Assembly (NCBI GenBank): GCA_949825045.1
Contig: OX463829.1
Coordinates: forward strand, 186,001-250,000
DNA: 64,000 nt
Source: Argyresthia goedartella
Taxonomy: Eukaryota; Arthropoda; Insecta; Lepidoptera; Argyresthiidae
Direction: 5' to 3'
Shown here: positions 21,079 through 32,800 of the stretch, one piece after another
Position numbering within the stretch: position 1 is the stretch's first letter
How the letters are laid out: every line of letters starts with the position of its first letter
Program-made: the position numbers and the translations under genes
Notes under the pieces: generated by a model
The model's input: only the letters and a program-made list of their open reading frames with translations
Database searches by the model: none
Told to the model about the DNA's origin: nothing

Positions 21079-21720
21079 TTTTAGGGTTCCGTACCCGAAG
21101 GGTGCCAAACGGGACCCTATTACTGCGACTTCGCTGTCCGTCCGTCTGTCACCAGGCTTAAGTGAACCGTGGTAGCTAGACAGTTTAAATGTTCAAAGAT
21201 GATGTTTCTGTAACAACAAATACTAAAAAAACAAAATAAATTCAATATTAAGGCGGGCTCCCCTAAAAACAAACGTGTTTTTTGCTCATTTTTGTTCGAT
21301 ATTAATAATTGTAATAGGTATACGCTTGAAACGTTCACAAAATATTGAGATATATTATTCACTAAAAAAATAAAAAATAAATCAACGGGGCTCCCAAACA
21401 AAGATTACTTTTTTCGATATTTTTATTACGGAACCCTTCGTGCGCGAGTCCGACTCCCATTTGGCCATATTTTTATTAAGGAATCCTTCGTGCGCGAGTC
21501 CGACTCCCATTTGGCCATATTTTTATTACGGAACCCTTCGTGCGCGAGTCCGACTCCCATTTGGCCATATTTTTATTACGGAACCCTTCGTGCGCGAGTC
21601 CGACTCCCATTTGGCCATATTTTTATTACGGAACCCTTCGTGCGCGAGTCCGACTCCCATTTGGCCATATTTTTATTACGGAACCCTTCGTGCGCGAGTC
21701 CGACTCCCATTTGGCCGGTT
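21079..21720 (+). mobile_element. GGGTTCCGTACC-family MITE, copy 1, with expanded right end
   Basis: Starts TTTTTAGGGTTCCGTACCCG and contains the GACTTCGCTGTCCGTCCGTC block, an AACAACAAATACTAAAAAAA block and the right end ACGGAACCCTTCGTGCGCGA. GGGTTCCGTA on the left and TACGGAACCC-like on the right form an inverted pair. Other copies lie at 32745-32952, 40593-41045 and 43833-44245. Confidence 0.75.
21427..21718 (+). repeat. 50-bp tandem array of the MITE right end, 6 units
   Basis: Units starting at TACGGAACCCTTCGTGCGCG recur every 50 bp. They are nearly identical apart from an AAGGAATCC variant in unit 2, and the last unit stops at TTGGCC. Because 50 is not a multiple of 3, successive units rotate through three frames, creating long spurious ORFs. 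Confidence 0.92.
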
Positions 21721-21749
21721 ATTTATAAGAAAAACCGTTAATTATAATT

Positions 21750-21815
21750 GGGTGCACAATTGTGCCTCTGCCACCCCATATGGGAAAAAGGCGTGACGCT
21801 GTTATGTTATATAAT
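21750..21815 (+). repeat. GTGCCTCTGCCACCCC module, single copy
   Basis: GGGTGCACAATTGTGCCTCT then GCCACCCCATATGGGAAAAA and GGCGTGACGCTGTTATG. It abuts the 3' end of the Helitron at 21825. Confidence 0.8.
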
Positions 21816-21834
21816 TATGAATAACTAGCAGACC

Positions 21835-21856
21835 CGGCGAACTCCGTTTCGCCACC
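21835..21856 (-). terminator. Helitron 3' terminal hairpin
   Basis: GGCGAACTCCGTTTCGCC forms a 6-bp stem with a 6-base loop just inside TCTGCTAG. In Helitrons this hairpin acts as the rolling-circle transposition terminator. Confidence 0.75.
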
Positions 21857-24800
21857 AGATTCGTTTTATGTAACATTTCGTTTGGTGATTAAAAGATAAA
21901 GAAAAAAAATTTTTTTGTTATATATTTGAAAAGGAAAATATTTATTTCATTTTACAACAGTCATAAATTCATTTCGATTACCTACTAAAATGAAGTGTTA
22001 TGTAGTTGAACTTCCCTAAGTAAATGAAAGTTAATTTTTGATGTCGCTACAAATCCAAAGTAAATACTGAATCGAAGCGTTATACGTGTCCGCAAATTAT
22101 CCGTTTCATTGTAGTGCTCTTTGGTAAACCACATTTTTTGTTTTTTGGTCTGACGTTAACACAAACAAAGCGGATGGTTTCCCAACTCGTGAACACGCAA
22201 CGTATAACTGCCCATGTGAAAAACAATGATTTTCTAAATTTATCCCGCAAACACTAAGCGATTGGCCTTGCGACTTATTAATTGTCATTGCGAACGCAAG
22301 GCGAACTGGGAATTGCAATCGTTTGAAGTCAAACGGAAGATCAGTCGGAATCATTGGTATTCGAGGAATACATACATTTTCACCTGCGTACTTTCCGTTA
22401 ATAATGGTTGCCTCGATCAAATTTGGCATAAGTCTCTTTACCGAAAGTCGAGTACCGTTGCAAAGTCGCGGTGGATTCAAATTACGCAGTATCATAACAA
22501 CTGTACCAACTTCGAGTTGCAAGTTATGTGGTGGAAATCCTGGTATCTCCAGAGAGTTCAAAAACTCCGTTGGATAATTTACTACATCATCGGGATTTGT
22601 TATTGAATCAACGGATTTGTATGTTACCAAATCGCTAGTAATTTTTGATTGAATGGTGAAATTCAGTGCGTGGACATCATTATTCTTTGCGGCAAGAATT
22701 GCTCGTTGACTTAACCAAGCATAATTCTTATAATTCTCACTAATGTTTGGGAAAACATTTTCAATAAGAACTAATTGAGTGTCTACAAATCGGCAAAAGT
22801 CGTTGGTAAGAGTAATTAATCCAGATGTCGCATCAACTGGGACTTTTCCATTTCCAACATCTAACAATTGTTTGGAAAATTGTGCAGCACTTTGATCATT
22901 TTGAAGTTGAACTCTCATATTAGTGGTTAGCGATAATGTTTTTACGTTATTCCATAAAGGTGATGCCTTCAGGCAAGCATTCAATTCATCTGCAGGCGTT
23001 CCACGGGGAACTACTGGCAACGTCTGCCTGAAATCGCCTGCCAACAATATCATCAAGCCGCCAAAGATGCTGTTATTTCGCCGAAGATCCTTCAGTGTGA
23101 AGTTAAGTGCTTCAAGTGATTTCTTATTTGCCATTGTGCACTCATCCCAAACAATGAGCTTGCATTGCATTAACAATTTTCCCATTGCACTGGATCGGGA
23201 AATATTGCATGTTGGAGTATCAATTGTGTTTAAATTGAGTGGCAACTTAAGCGCAGAATGTGCAGTACGACCGCCATCTAGAAGAGTCGCCGCAATTCCA
23301 GATGATGCTAAAGCCAAAGCTATGTCACATCTTGATCGAATAGTGGCCAAAATCAATGAAATGACAAATGTTTTCCCTGTTCCTCCAGGTGCATCCAGGA
23401 AGAATAGACCACCAGTATTATTGTCCACCGCTTGCATTAATGTTTCGTATACTTGTTTTTGCTGTTCATTCAGCAACGGAACATTATTTCTAACGAATTC
23501 CTGCAATGTATCAACATTGTATTGCAGCTCTCGATTTAATTCTTGATTGAATGCATCGTGCATCGATCGATTTGGCGCAATCATTCCTACTTCAATCAGT
23601 AGCTTGTTTGCAATAGTCAAGCATTGATCCTCAATCAGAATCAATCCTTCATTGTAGATTTCATCGGTTATTTGGATGTCAGGATTATTCGTTTGAATGC
23701 GCAAGCGATGCAAGATATCTTCACATATGGCGTCTTTGTATTTGTTCCATAACTGAATTGGTTGTGAAGGAAAACATGTGGTGATGATAATTGCGAACAG
23801 CGTTCGTATTTGGTACGCATTTGATGAAACAACTGAATCTGCAAGTGTTAAATCCCAATGAGAATCGTTCTCCAGCAAACCCAATAGTTGACATGCTTCT
23901 CGATATGTTTGGCATTGGTGGCCATTCACAGTTTTCAAATGCGCAAATGATTTTGGTCCACGTACATTTACTAACAGCAGTCGCAAATAAAAACATTCAT
24001 CGTTTCTAGGATGAACAGTGTACATACGACCTAGTGCATCAGTTGAAAACACCTGTGGCCAGTCTGGAACTGGGGTTCCTTGTTTGCGACGTTGGAATTT
24101 CTTTATTGATTGATTCCAAGTGTAATACTTGGGCATTTCAACGTACATCAGCGTCGCTGCGAATGGATCTGTTTCACACATTGCAAAGAAGCTAGTCAAT
24201 GTTGTCGATGGTGGTCTCTCAGCTCGTTGTGCCGCATTAGCCTCAGTGAAGTAAACTCTTTGGCCATTTTCCAAATGCACTGCTAAATGTACAACTGTGG
24301 GATATCTTTCATGAATTTGAAATGACAATAATCGCCACAGTGCTTCATTAGTACTGACGTATCTGCCCATTTGGAAGTTGCTGATTTCGTCATTCGCATT
24401 TTCCGACGCAATACCAAACACAGCCATGTCGCTGCCTTTTGTGACGTACTTGCACAAATATATGATTGATTTGGCCGAATGACAACTCTCAACGTTTGCA
24501 TGTGTTTCGAAAATTCGTGATAGCAGCGGGCAATATGGTACAATGAATTCATTTCCGATCTCAATCTCTTGATTTTGAACTTTAACTTTGATAGTTCGAC
24601 CGTTATCTTCTTTTGAACGCCGACGATAAACTGGATATCCATCGTTCCCTGTGACTGTTTCAGCAACTAATGGTCGTGGATATCGTTTTGTGCACTTTCC
24701 ATCAGCCATGCAAGGCGATAATGGATTTAATGCACCGCACGGTCCATGCACCATCTGTGTCGTCACAATGTCGTGTAGACGGGGATCAGTGACTGGATCA

Positions 24801-25437
24801 GGAATTTCAGCTGATATGATGTCATCCACTTCATTTGAATGTAATTTGTTCAGCAACCAAATTAGGATATGAGCATGCGGTAGTCCACGCTTCTGCCATT
24901 CCACCGAGCACATATAACAACGTGTGTCACCAAAAACTCGATACTTAGTAAGCAAATCCATCATAACCTTGAGTTTTTGCTGAAATACTCTGGCGATTAT
25001 GTCATGGCGATCTTGCGGTTTTTGACCCGGTTCCAACTCGCGTTCAATTTCCGTTCACTTCGGATTGCATGTGACCGTAATAAATGAATCCGGAGTTCCA
25101 TAATGTCGCACGTACGTCATAGCGTCTTGAGCGTATTCGTGCATGTGGCGTGGGCTTCCGATATAAGTTAATGGGAGAATCGTCAGTCGTCCAATATTCT
25201 GAACATCACCATCTGAATGAATAGCATCACGCAAGTGTATATAGTCCTTAGATCGTAGCTTTGCCTGATTGAATCGGATGAACGCTAAACGTTCGGTCTC
25301 GACTTTGACATACATGTCGACAGCGAATTGCTGGAATAGCCGACGGCACTTCAGAATGACATTCTCCTCATGTGTACGAATCATCATACGATACGCATAG
25401 TAATTCATTGCGCTTAGATTTTTATTCGTTGATACTC

Positions 25438-25518
25438 CTGAAAATGCAAAATTAAATGAATTGTTAATGGAAACCAATAATAGTAATAATGGAAATAATT
25501 CGTGTGTGAATATTGTAC
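25438..25518 (-). other. Intron 2 of RepHel (81 bp, open in frame)
   Basis: Donor CAG/GTACAAT, acceptor GCATTTTCAG/GAG. Removing 27 codons of hydrophobic filler gives DPITG joined to VSTNKNLSAMNYY, the expected continuous Rep sequence. Because it is 81 bp with no stop, retention would add 27 residues rather than truncate. Confidence 0.75.
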
Positions 25519-26020
25519 CTGTAATTGGATCGACCATCTTCAACGTGATGTCGTATCCGTCTTGCCCTTGCCAATAAATGATTGGATATTGTAACGCATC
25601 GTACAAATGATGTGTCTCGTTTACACGATGCATGATATTGCTTCTTCGCTGAACGACAATGTCTCGTGATTTCGTTGGATCGCCAACAATAATTGCAGCA
25701 ACATCATTAACGGTGGGTGCATTGAATCTTCGCACATGTTCACCTGTTGGGGTACAATCCGCTCTTATGACAAATTTGTGCGTATCCGATGGCATTCGTT
25801 CGAATGCTGTTTTGAACATATTAACCACAGCATTATTAGCGTGAAAAAATGCTTGCAACTGTTCAATAATTCGTCTCTTTAACTGTTGTGCTCCTTGTAT
25901 ATTGCACCGCACATTCAGCTGATCCACCATCGACGAAATGAAATATATTTGCAGAAATTGATGCGGTTCATCTGGTTTTGGCACCATTGAACCATGCAAA
26001 TGATATATTTGTCCTTGTAT

Positions 26021-26166
26021 CTGTAATTGCAAATAATCATTAAAATTTGTTGAAGAATACGTTGTAAATCGTTTGATGTTGTAGTGTGTGGTGTATATGC
26101 AGTTGTTATGTGTTGCAATTCATTGTGTTGGTGTGAGTGATTGGTTATGTGTGTTGTATCTTTTAC
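26021..26166 (-). other. Intron 1 of RepHel (146 bp)
   Basis: Reads AAG/GTAAAAG at the donor and TTGCAATTACAG/ATA at the acceptor. The length, 146, is not a multiple of 3. Splicing joins exon 1 (phase 0 after 160 codons) exactly to the frame of exon 2 (MPTCK then IQGQIYHLHG), which is strong support. Confidence 0.8.
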
Positions 26167-26694
26167 CTTGCAAGTCGGCATGAAGCCGCCTTCTCGAATG
26201 ATATTAGCTCCAAAGGAAGTCATGCGAAAGCAGTTATTGTATTCAAGGATGTGTTGAAGAAAATGGCTGGAATCGGGATCACTTCCATCGAACAATGTTT
26301 TCAGTGGCTGTGGTGGTGTAAGTAATGGATCCAGTTTGACTTTTCCACTTGCGCAGCACAATCCAGCCGTTTCTCTTTTGAACTTTAACGCATTGCAATA
26401 TCGGCATATAGTCGTCATTCGTCCAATGTCTAAATTTTCATCATCACTGTAGTTCGCAGTGGGATCATATTGGAATGCCAAGCGATTGTATGATGCCAAT
26501 GATCTTCGTGTGCTCACGCGATGTCTCAATCGGTCATTTTCTCTTATTATATTTTGTCTTTCTTCGCTTAAGTTCCTTGAATACACTTGTTGCTGGCTTG
26601 CATGTCTTGTGCGGCGGCCGATGCTCGCACGTCGTTTTCTAGGCATTTTGGACTATGGACAGAGTGTTGAATTTAACCTCAAATGCACGATCCA

Positions 26695-26848
26695 CATAAT
26701 TTACACTGAGCTTGAATGAAATTAACTGAGCAGAGAACAATGAGTAGCTGTCAAACACTCGGCGCCATCTTCATAATTTACACTGAGCTTGAATGAAATT
26801 AACTGAGCTGAGAACAATGTGTAGCTGTCAAACACTCGGCGCCATCTA
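26695..26848 (-). repeat. 77-bp direct duplication upstream of RepHel
   Basis: Two tandem copies beginning CATAATTTACACTGAGCTTG (26695 and 26772) with three or four differences. They lie 50-200 bp before the RepHel ATG, where a promoter would be. Confidence 0.85.
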
Positions 26849-27076
26849 CTTGAAGTATTGGATATTGGTTTGTAGTACATGCTATGTATCAGAGATGGCG
26901 CTGTATGTGAAAAACGATTTCCCCACTTTTCTGTTGAATTTTTCCTGAATTTTCTTTGCTATAAACCTCACGGAGCCCGAGACCTTTCCAACGAATGCAA
27001 AACCGTGGAAATCGGTTCGTGCGTTCTGGAGTTATAGCGTCAGGGAGGAAAACCGGACTTATTTTTATATAGTAGA

Positions 27077-28265
27077 TAATCATCACAGTTGAATCAAATC
27101 AAATATATTTGTTGCATTTCACAATGTGCTTAAAGCTATGTGAGTATTAAACAGATTTTACTCTTAACCCCTCGCACCCCCAGCCACTTGGCGCCGACAC
27201 AGATCGTCCCCCAGGCACACTTAAGCTCGCGCGGCGCGCGACACTTGACTGACGTATCAAGTGATTATGTTGAAATGGTAACTCTTAGAACTATGAGAGT
27301 GCTAAATATGAGTAGCTAATGAAACCCTCTCTTAGTCAATGCAAAACTAATGTCACAGTGACCTTCCTTTATTATTGTACCGACATGAGAATCACAGACA
27401 ACTATGAAAATGGTCCTTCTCGACACAAATCTAGCAGACATGAGAAAAACATCAACAACATATACATGTTATTTGATACCTACGTAATCTAAATAAAATT
27501 ACCCTTTCAAAACAATAAAAACATTAGTGTGTTCTTATATAAACTGTTCAATATTTCAGCGTTTGAAATTTTCCAAAAATATGGAAAGTAACCGGCCGCA
27601 GAGCGCGAATCATACAAATCTTATAAAATTCCTTGCGAAGATATTAGAGCACCTAGCGTTATATTTCTTAGTTCTTACGATAGGTTAGTTATTGAATAAG
27701 AAGAATGTAAGTAGTATTTACCACTAAATTATAAATAATAAGTGTGAGGAGGACATATGTCGCAACGCAAGCATAAAATAGGTATAAATCAACACTACGT
27801 CCTACTATTGATTTTATTGGCAATAAGTGATACCTATCCTTATAGAATTAGTAGTTCTAAGTAGAAGACAATCTAGGCTTTCTAAAACTGTATCATACCT
27901 TACTACTTACCATACAAAAATCAATAAAAACCTTCATGTTATTTCGTGTCACGGCGCGTGGATTCTCGGCTTCACCAAGGTCACGGCTCGTGTTCGACAT
28001 GCGCTTATACAGCATTTGCAAAGATTGATGAACGCTTATCGCCGCGGGGTGCCGGATCTCAAGCGCGCGGCAAGTCGCCTTACAAAAACTTTATTTATGA
28101 CCTGCTCGAAGTTTTGTTTATAATAGAGATCGTAAACTAACAATTTTATTGGATACAGATCGTTGTACAGACATACATAGTTGTAAACAGATAACATAAA
28201 CTTCGAGCGTGAAATGAACACATTTTTTTTTAGATAGTTAGCTATCCATTCGCAATCAACCGGAT
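27077..28265. other. Unassigned 1.2 kb
   Basis: No convincing coding frame. One GC-rich block (about 27170-27245) and a second (about 27945-28080) stand out, but neither resembles a known gene. Possibly old repeat remains. Confidence 0.5.
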
Positions 28266-28705
28266 ATATCATAACATTCATAACAAAGCGTCACGCCTTT
28301 TCCCATACGAGTTGGCAGAGGCACGTTACAATTGTAATGTTTTGCTGTGATAGATTCTATATAAACTGGTGTTTCGTTCGTGTATGGTGTAATATAAAAT
28401 AACATAGCGTCACGACATTTTCCATACGGGGTGGCAGAGGCACAATTGTACCCACTTTTAGCCAGTTATTCAATAACTACTCCATTTTGCGTGACACGGG
28501 GCTAGCCCATCTATTTTGAGTAAACTAGCATTTTCACGCGGCTCCGTTCGCGTGCAAGTAAAGTTTTCAACTTATTGTAAAAAATTGTAAATTTATGTAA
28601 TCTAGTCTATTCACGCCGCTTCATTCGCGTGCAAGTTCAGATATGTACTGTTGTCAATTTAATGTAAAATACACAAATTTGTAAAATTACAGATAAGTTG
28701 TAAAA
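28266..28705 (-). repeat. Left arm of a large inverted repeat around the piggyBac gene
   Basis: Reverse complement of 33430-33877 at roughly 80% identity by eye. The arm holds two GTGCCTCTGCCACCCC modules (about 28281-28337 and 28397-28452), the block GGGGCTAGCCCATC, and two CACGC..CGCGTGCAAGT units. Confidence 0.8.
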
Positions 28706-29859
28706 CTATAAAATTTCTTTAATTGGTAAAAAAATAAATATCTAGTGTGGGGTTAGAAGCAATATGGGAATATGGGGGTATGTGCCTGTATGTAAATAAT
28801 TATGTTTACATACTAATTAAAATTTATTTATTTGTCTACAGGTAATTTAGAAGGCTGACTCGAAAAAAACGAAGTTTATTTAATCTATACATCTATCTTA
28901 TCTATCTGTCTAGTTATGTTAAATTAATAAGGTTTTGGACAAATAAAAAAGAACAAATATAAAAATATGAATTATTTTACTTCTTTAGTAAAAATATACA
29001 TTAATACAAATATAATTGAATAAAGGAAACAATTAAAGCAATAAATTATTGCATTTGTTAAATTTGAAAGTAAACAATTTCTATTTTGGTCATACAAGTT
29101 TTTAGTTGTTTTTGTAACTATTACTGAAAAACTTTATTGTAAAAAGTAAACAATTCATGCAAAAAATTGCATTTAACAACTTTGAAAGTAAACAATTTCT
29201 ATTCGGGCCATACAAGTTATTAGTTTGATTTATTTCTGGAAAACATTGGCCTAAAATCGTTATTATTTACACAAACACATAAAAGACAAATAATACACAA
29301 AAAAGAAAGGAACATCTGGAACGCTAACGCTATGAAGGAGGAGAATCACAATCACACACTGATGGCAGGTTTAGATGTGTTAAGTCATATAAACTCGATT
29401 GTTTAACGCTGCAACGGGGAAGTTACATGATTATCATACAGATTGCTTAGTCAACGTCAACATAGTATTAATATTTTTATATTCTACCGCTTGATTCTTT
29501 AGCTATCCACAGATACGTTTTATTATTACCCTGCGGGTTGCAATATGAAACTGGTATTCGTAATTTATATTTTTGAGAGATGACATTTTAATATCACCCA
29601 ATATAAAAACAACTAAACTTTTTCGAAACACGACTGAAGGCTAGTGTTTGGTAGAACTTAATATAACTTAACACGTTTTAACCGGCCATCAGTAAACAGT
29701 CAGTAGGCATGCTGGAATAAGAGGAAAGCTAACATGACAATAATACCTTTTCGAGCTTCTTGTACAATTTAAAGTTACATAACACTTTCAATGGAAGACG
29801 AGGAGAAACAAAGAAAGTGTAGAAACGAGAATATGTATTATAACATAACATTAAAAGTG
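28706..29859. other. AT-rich region downstream of the piggyBac gene
   Basis: No gene. Contains a diverged direct duplication: AATTGCATTTGTTAAATTTG at about 29047 and AATTGCATTTAACAACTTTG at about 29164, each followed by GAAAGTAAACAATTTCTATT, about 117 bp apart. Confidence 0.6.
29047..29225 (+). repeat. Diverged 117-bp-spaced direct repeat
   Basis: Two copies of about 60 bp ending in CATACAAGTTTTTAGTTG and CATACAAGTTATTAGTTTG. Confidence 0.75.
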
Positions 29860-32800
29860 TTATCGCTGCAAATTGGCCAACCTGTGATACTCCAACCAAC
29901 ACTGCCCGATGCACAGCGGTACAGCACAAAGAAAGCACATAACTGAGACAGATGTGCGCTTTCCCAGTGCTAGGCACCGCTGACATCTTGCCTGCTGCTT
30001 ACGGTTGGATGTAGGGGTTTGAGGAGTGGGAACCGGGCGATGATCAGGGTCCAATTTCAACCGTAAGTCAGTAGGAGCGGGCTCTGTGATGGTTCGAGTA
30101 GTCTTTGATTGCTCCGTTCTCGGACAGAACCGATCAGCAAGTCCCCGAGCCACGCTAAACCTAACCTCCCGGTGCGTAAGGCTCTGGAACGTCGGGTTTA
30201 GCCTGTGAATGATGTATGTATTCAACAGGCTGGTGTTAAGCAGCCTGTGGAATACTTTGATGTACCACTTCTTCTTACGCTTCCTCTCAATCAAGTACAT
30301 GGCCAGCATTTGGTCCTTACGATCCACACCGCCCATGTACTTATTGTAGTCATGTACAAGAAGTGGCTTCAAGACGTCCTGCCCAGCCCGGCGGCCAGGA
30401 ACTTGTTGATCGTCGTGGAATGTGGAGATTGTGGTGACAAGTTTGACATCCTTCCAGGAAATCAAAGTGATGTCACAACAATGTCTCGCCACCTGCTGTC
30501 CCCGTGCTAATATGCGGTCATTGAGCGATTTAATCTCAACAGGGACGTGTACCCTCCTGCGGCTCATCGTCCCAATGACATCAGTAGCACGGGATTTGAG
30601 GTACCTCGACAAGGGCAATTGGTTATACCAATTGTCCATGTAAAGGCAGTGCCCCAAATCGAGATACCCATCCATGACTTCGAGAACGACCTTAGCGGTA
30701 ACGTTCTCGAACCCATGAATCGGCACCGGGTGCATCGAAGACTCTTTACCCGCGTACAAGAGAGTCCTCAGCAAGTAACCAGTCGTTGCTTCGCACAGGT
30801 CGTAGCTCTTAATTCCGAACCTGGCCGCCTTGGTGCGTATGGATTGGACCCAAGACAGGCGTCCCTTCCATAGAAGCAACGATTCGTCCAAGCTGAGTTC
30901 TCTCTGAGGCGTATACAAACTCGCAAATATACTATTGCAATGGTTCAAAATGGGGGTTATTTTGAAGATTTTTTTGTGATACGTAGACATACCACTAGGT
31001 ATGTCTTCATTGTTTACAAAATGAAGGAACCGGGTGAGCATTTCGAAGCGATGGCGGCTAATCAGCTTCCTGAAGTCAGGCATGCCCATTACATCAGTCG
31101 TCCAGTATTCACTCAGTTTCGTCCTCACGCATAGCGACATATAGATAGGTATGGTAAATAATAAATAAATTTCTTCTACAGTGGTTTCCTGCCACCTGTT
31201 AAGATGGTCAGTAATTCCACTAGTCTCGGACAATTTAGAAATTATTTGCCATGCGTATCTATTCGTCTCGGTGACAATCATCTCAATGATTGGCCGATCC
31301 CACATTTGAAGGAAGATGTCCGTAGGGTCCTGGGAAGAAAACTGCGGGCCGTGTGAACGCAGGTATGTTTCTGCTTGACCAGTGAAATACGTAAAATCAT
31401 CCGAACAAGAAAAAACATCCGCGGCCCGGATAGCAGGCGGGCTGGCAACACGCGGACTAACAGCACGCGCGCTGACAGGCGCACTGTCCACAGTTTCCGC
31501 CTCAACATCCTGCGAAGTCACTTCACCACCTTCCACATCGACAGACACCTCATACTCTCCTTGCATTTGTCCTCTCAGAGATCGGATCCATTCCTGGTCA
31601 CATACATCTTGCATCACAGCATACTCTTCTGGAACATTCACCGGGCTAGCATTCAAATCAACCAACCATTCCTGTCGCATGTTCTCAATTTCCTCCTCTT
31701 CACTTGCAGCGCGTTCCCGAGCATGTTTGCCCCTAACATGCGAAGGTTCAATGTTTGCGTCTTCGTCATCATCAGAAGAAGAAAGTTCGCTCCCGGAGTC
31801 GTTCTTGTTAACCATATATTCTATCTCCTTTGAAGCGAGACTCCGGGAGGGAACTGGCATTTTTGACGATGACGATGACGTAATCATTGTAGCTGCAGCG
31901 CGTTTACGCGCCCCAGATGTTCCTGCAAAGGACGACGCCGAGGCCGATGCCGACGCCGCGCCCGACGACTGTGAACAAACAAACACACGACTTGAACAAC
32001 AAATGAAACAACAGGAGGCAATCCCTTTCTGTTTAAAGTTGATGAAATATTTTTAACAGTACGGGATCATAGGTTACTTGTCAAAATACATACCACGTCA
32101 CCCCTACAATGTTTGGGCAGCTCCTCCCCGCCAGCCGTTGGCTGCTGCCCAGCTGCTGATGGCTGTGAGAAAAAAGAAAATACATTATTGTATATGGTAT
32201 GGTACTACAGATAGCCCCTATGCAGAGGGTGCATGGAAGTGGATGAGACCGTAGAGAACATGCTGCTGGCGTGCTCATCCAGCATATAAACCAGGATGGC
32301 AATTCTGGGAAAACGACGTCGACCTTAGAGCTCCTCGAACATCGAGGCCTTCCTGATGGATGAAATAGAAGAGTGGGTGCAGGGGACATGCACTAAGGCG
32401 AGTGGGTGCATGGGACATGCACAAAGGCCCCACCAAAGTGGGCTAGGTGCATACGCATGCATTCACCCCCTGTTGAAGAAGAAGAATGGTATGATCAATC
32501 TGCTGATCAGAATACCTACATCGACTCCAACAGCTAGCGAGCGCCGGCAGCGCCTAGATGTCGTCGGCTGCGGGGAGGAGACGCCCTCGCTCTGGGGAGA
32601 CGCCAAAAAAGGCGTGACTGCTGGCTGCCACGTCTAAATAAAAACAAAACCGTTTTTGTCACACGAGTTTATGAGGGTTGACGTAAAATATACCATCTTA
32701 TTGAAATGCGTGGGTGTATCAAAACACGTCTCTAGTCTTTAATTTGTAATATCTCTCGCATTTCAGTATTTGTTGTTGAGGCAACAAATATACACATTCT

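Larger units (their letters stand above)
22106..26646 (-). pseudogene. RepHel: Helitron Rep nuclease/PIF1-like helicase, three exons, one nonsense codon
   Basis: Exon 1 (26646-26167, 160 codons) is basic with a CRYC..CC zinc-like patch. Exon 2 (26020-25519) and exon 3 (25437-22106) follow after two GT-AG introns. The Rep domain has the HUH motif in GLPHAHILIW and the two tyrosines in IIYLCKYVTKG. The helicase has Walker A GGTGKTF, LIVWDECTM and a C-terminal NKSQGQSL. TGA at 25057-25055 interrupts CNPK-TEIE, where Trp is expected. Apart from that, about 1,437 codons are open. The enzyme would nick and unwind for rolling-circle transposition. Confidence 0.9.
21825..27076 (-). mobile_element. 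Complete Helitron, 5.25 kb
   Basis: On the minus strand the 5' end reads TCTACTATATAAAAATAAG from 27076, and the 3' end reads TCTGCTAG, finishing at 21825. The host bases are A before (27077) and T after (21824), so it sits in an AT site as Helitrons do. A stem GGCGAA/TTCGCC lies about 10 bp before the CTAG. It carries a RepHel gene and has no terminal inverted repeats. Confidence 0.9.

Noticed and set aside
21427..21718. CRISPR-like array
   Set aside because: Units are head-to-tail with no variable spacers, and the genome is eukaryotic.
21440..21796. Repetitive protein on the plus strand
   Set aside because: The frames exist only because a 50-bp tandem repeat has no stop codons; no start context or composition of a real gene.
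27945..28140. Small plus-strand genes in the GC-rich block
   Set aside because: Two overlapping short frames without homology or start context.
28266..28290. TTAA-bordered piggyBac tip
   Set aside because: No TTAA followed by a tip that is repeated inverted near 33877; borders of the inverted arms remain approximate.
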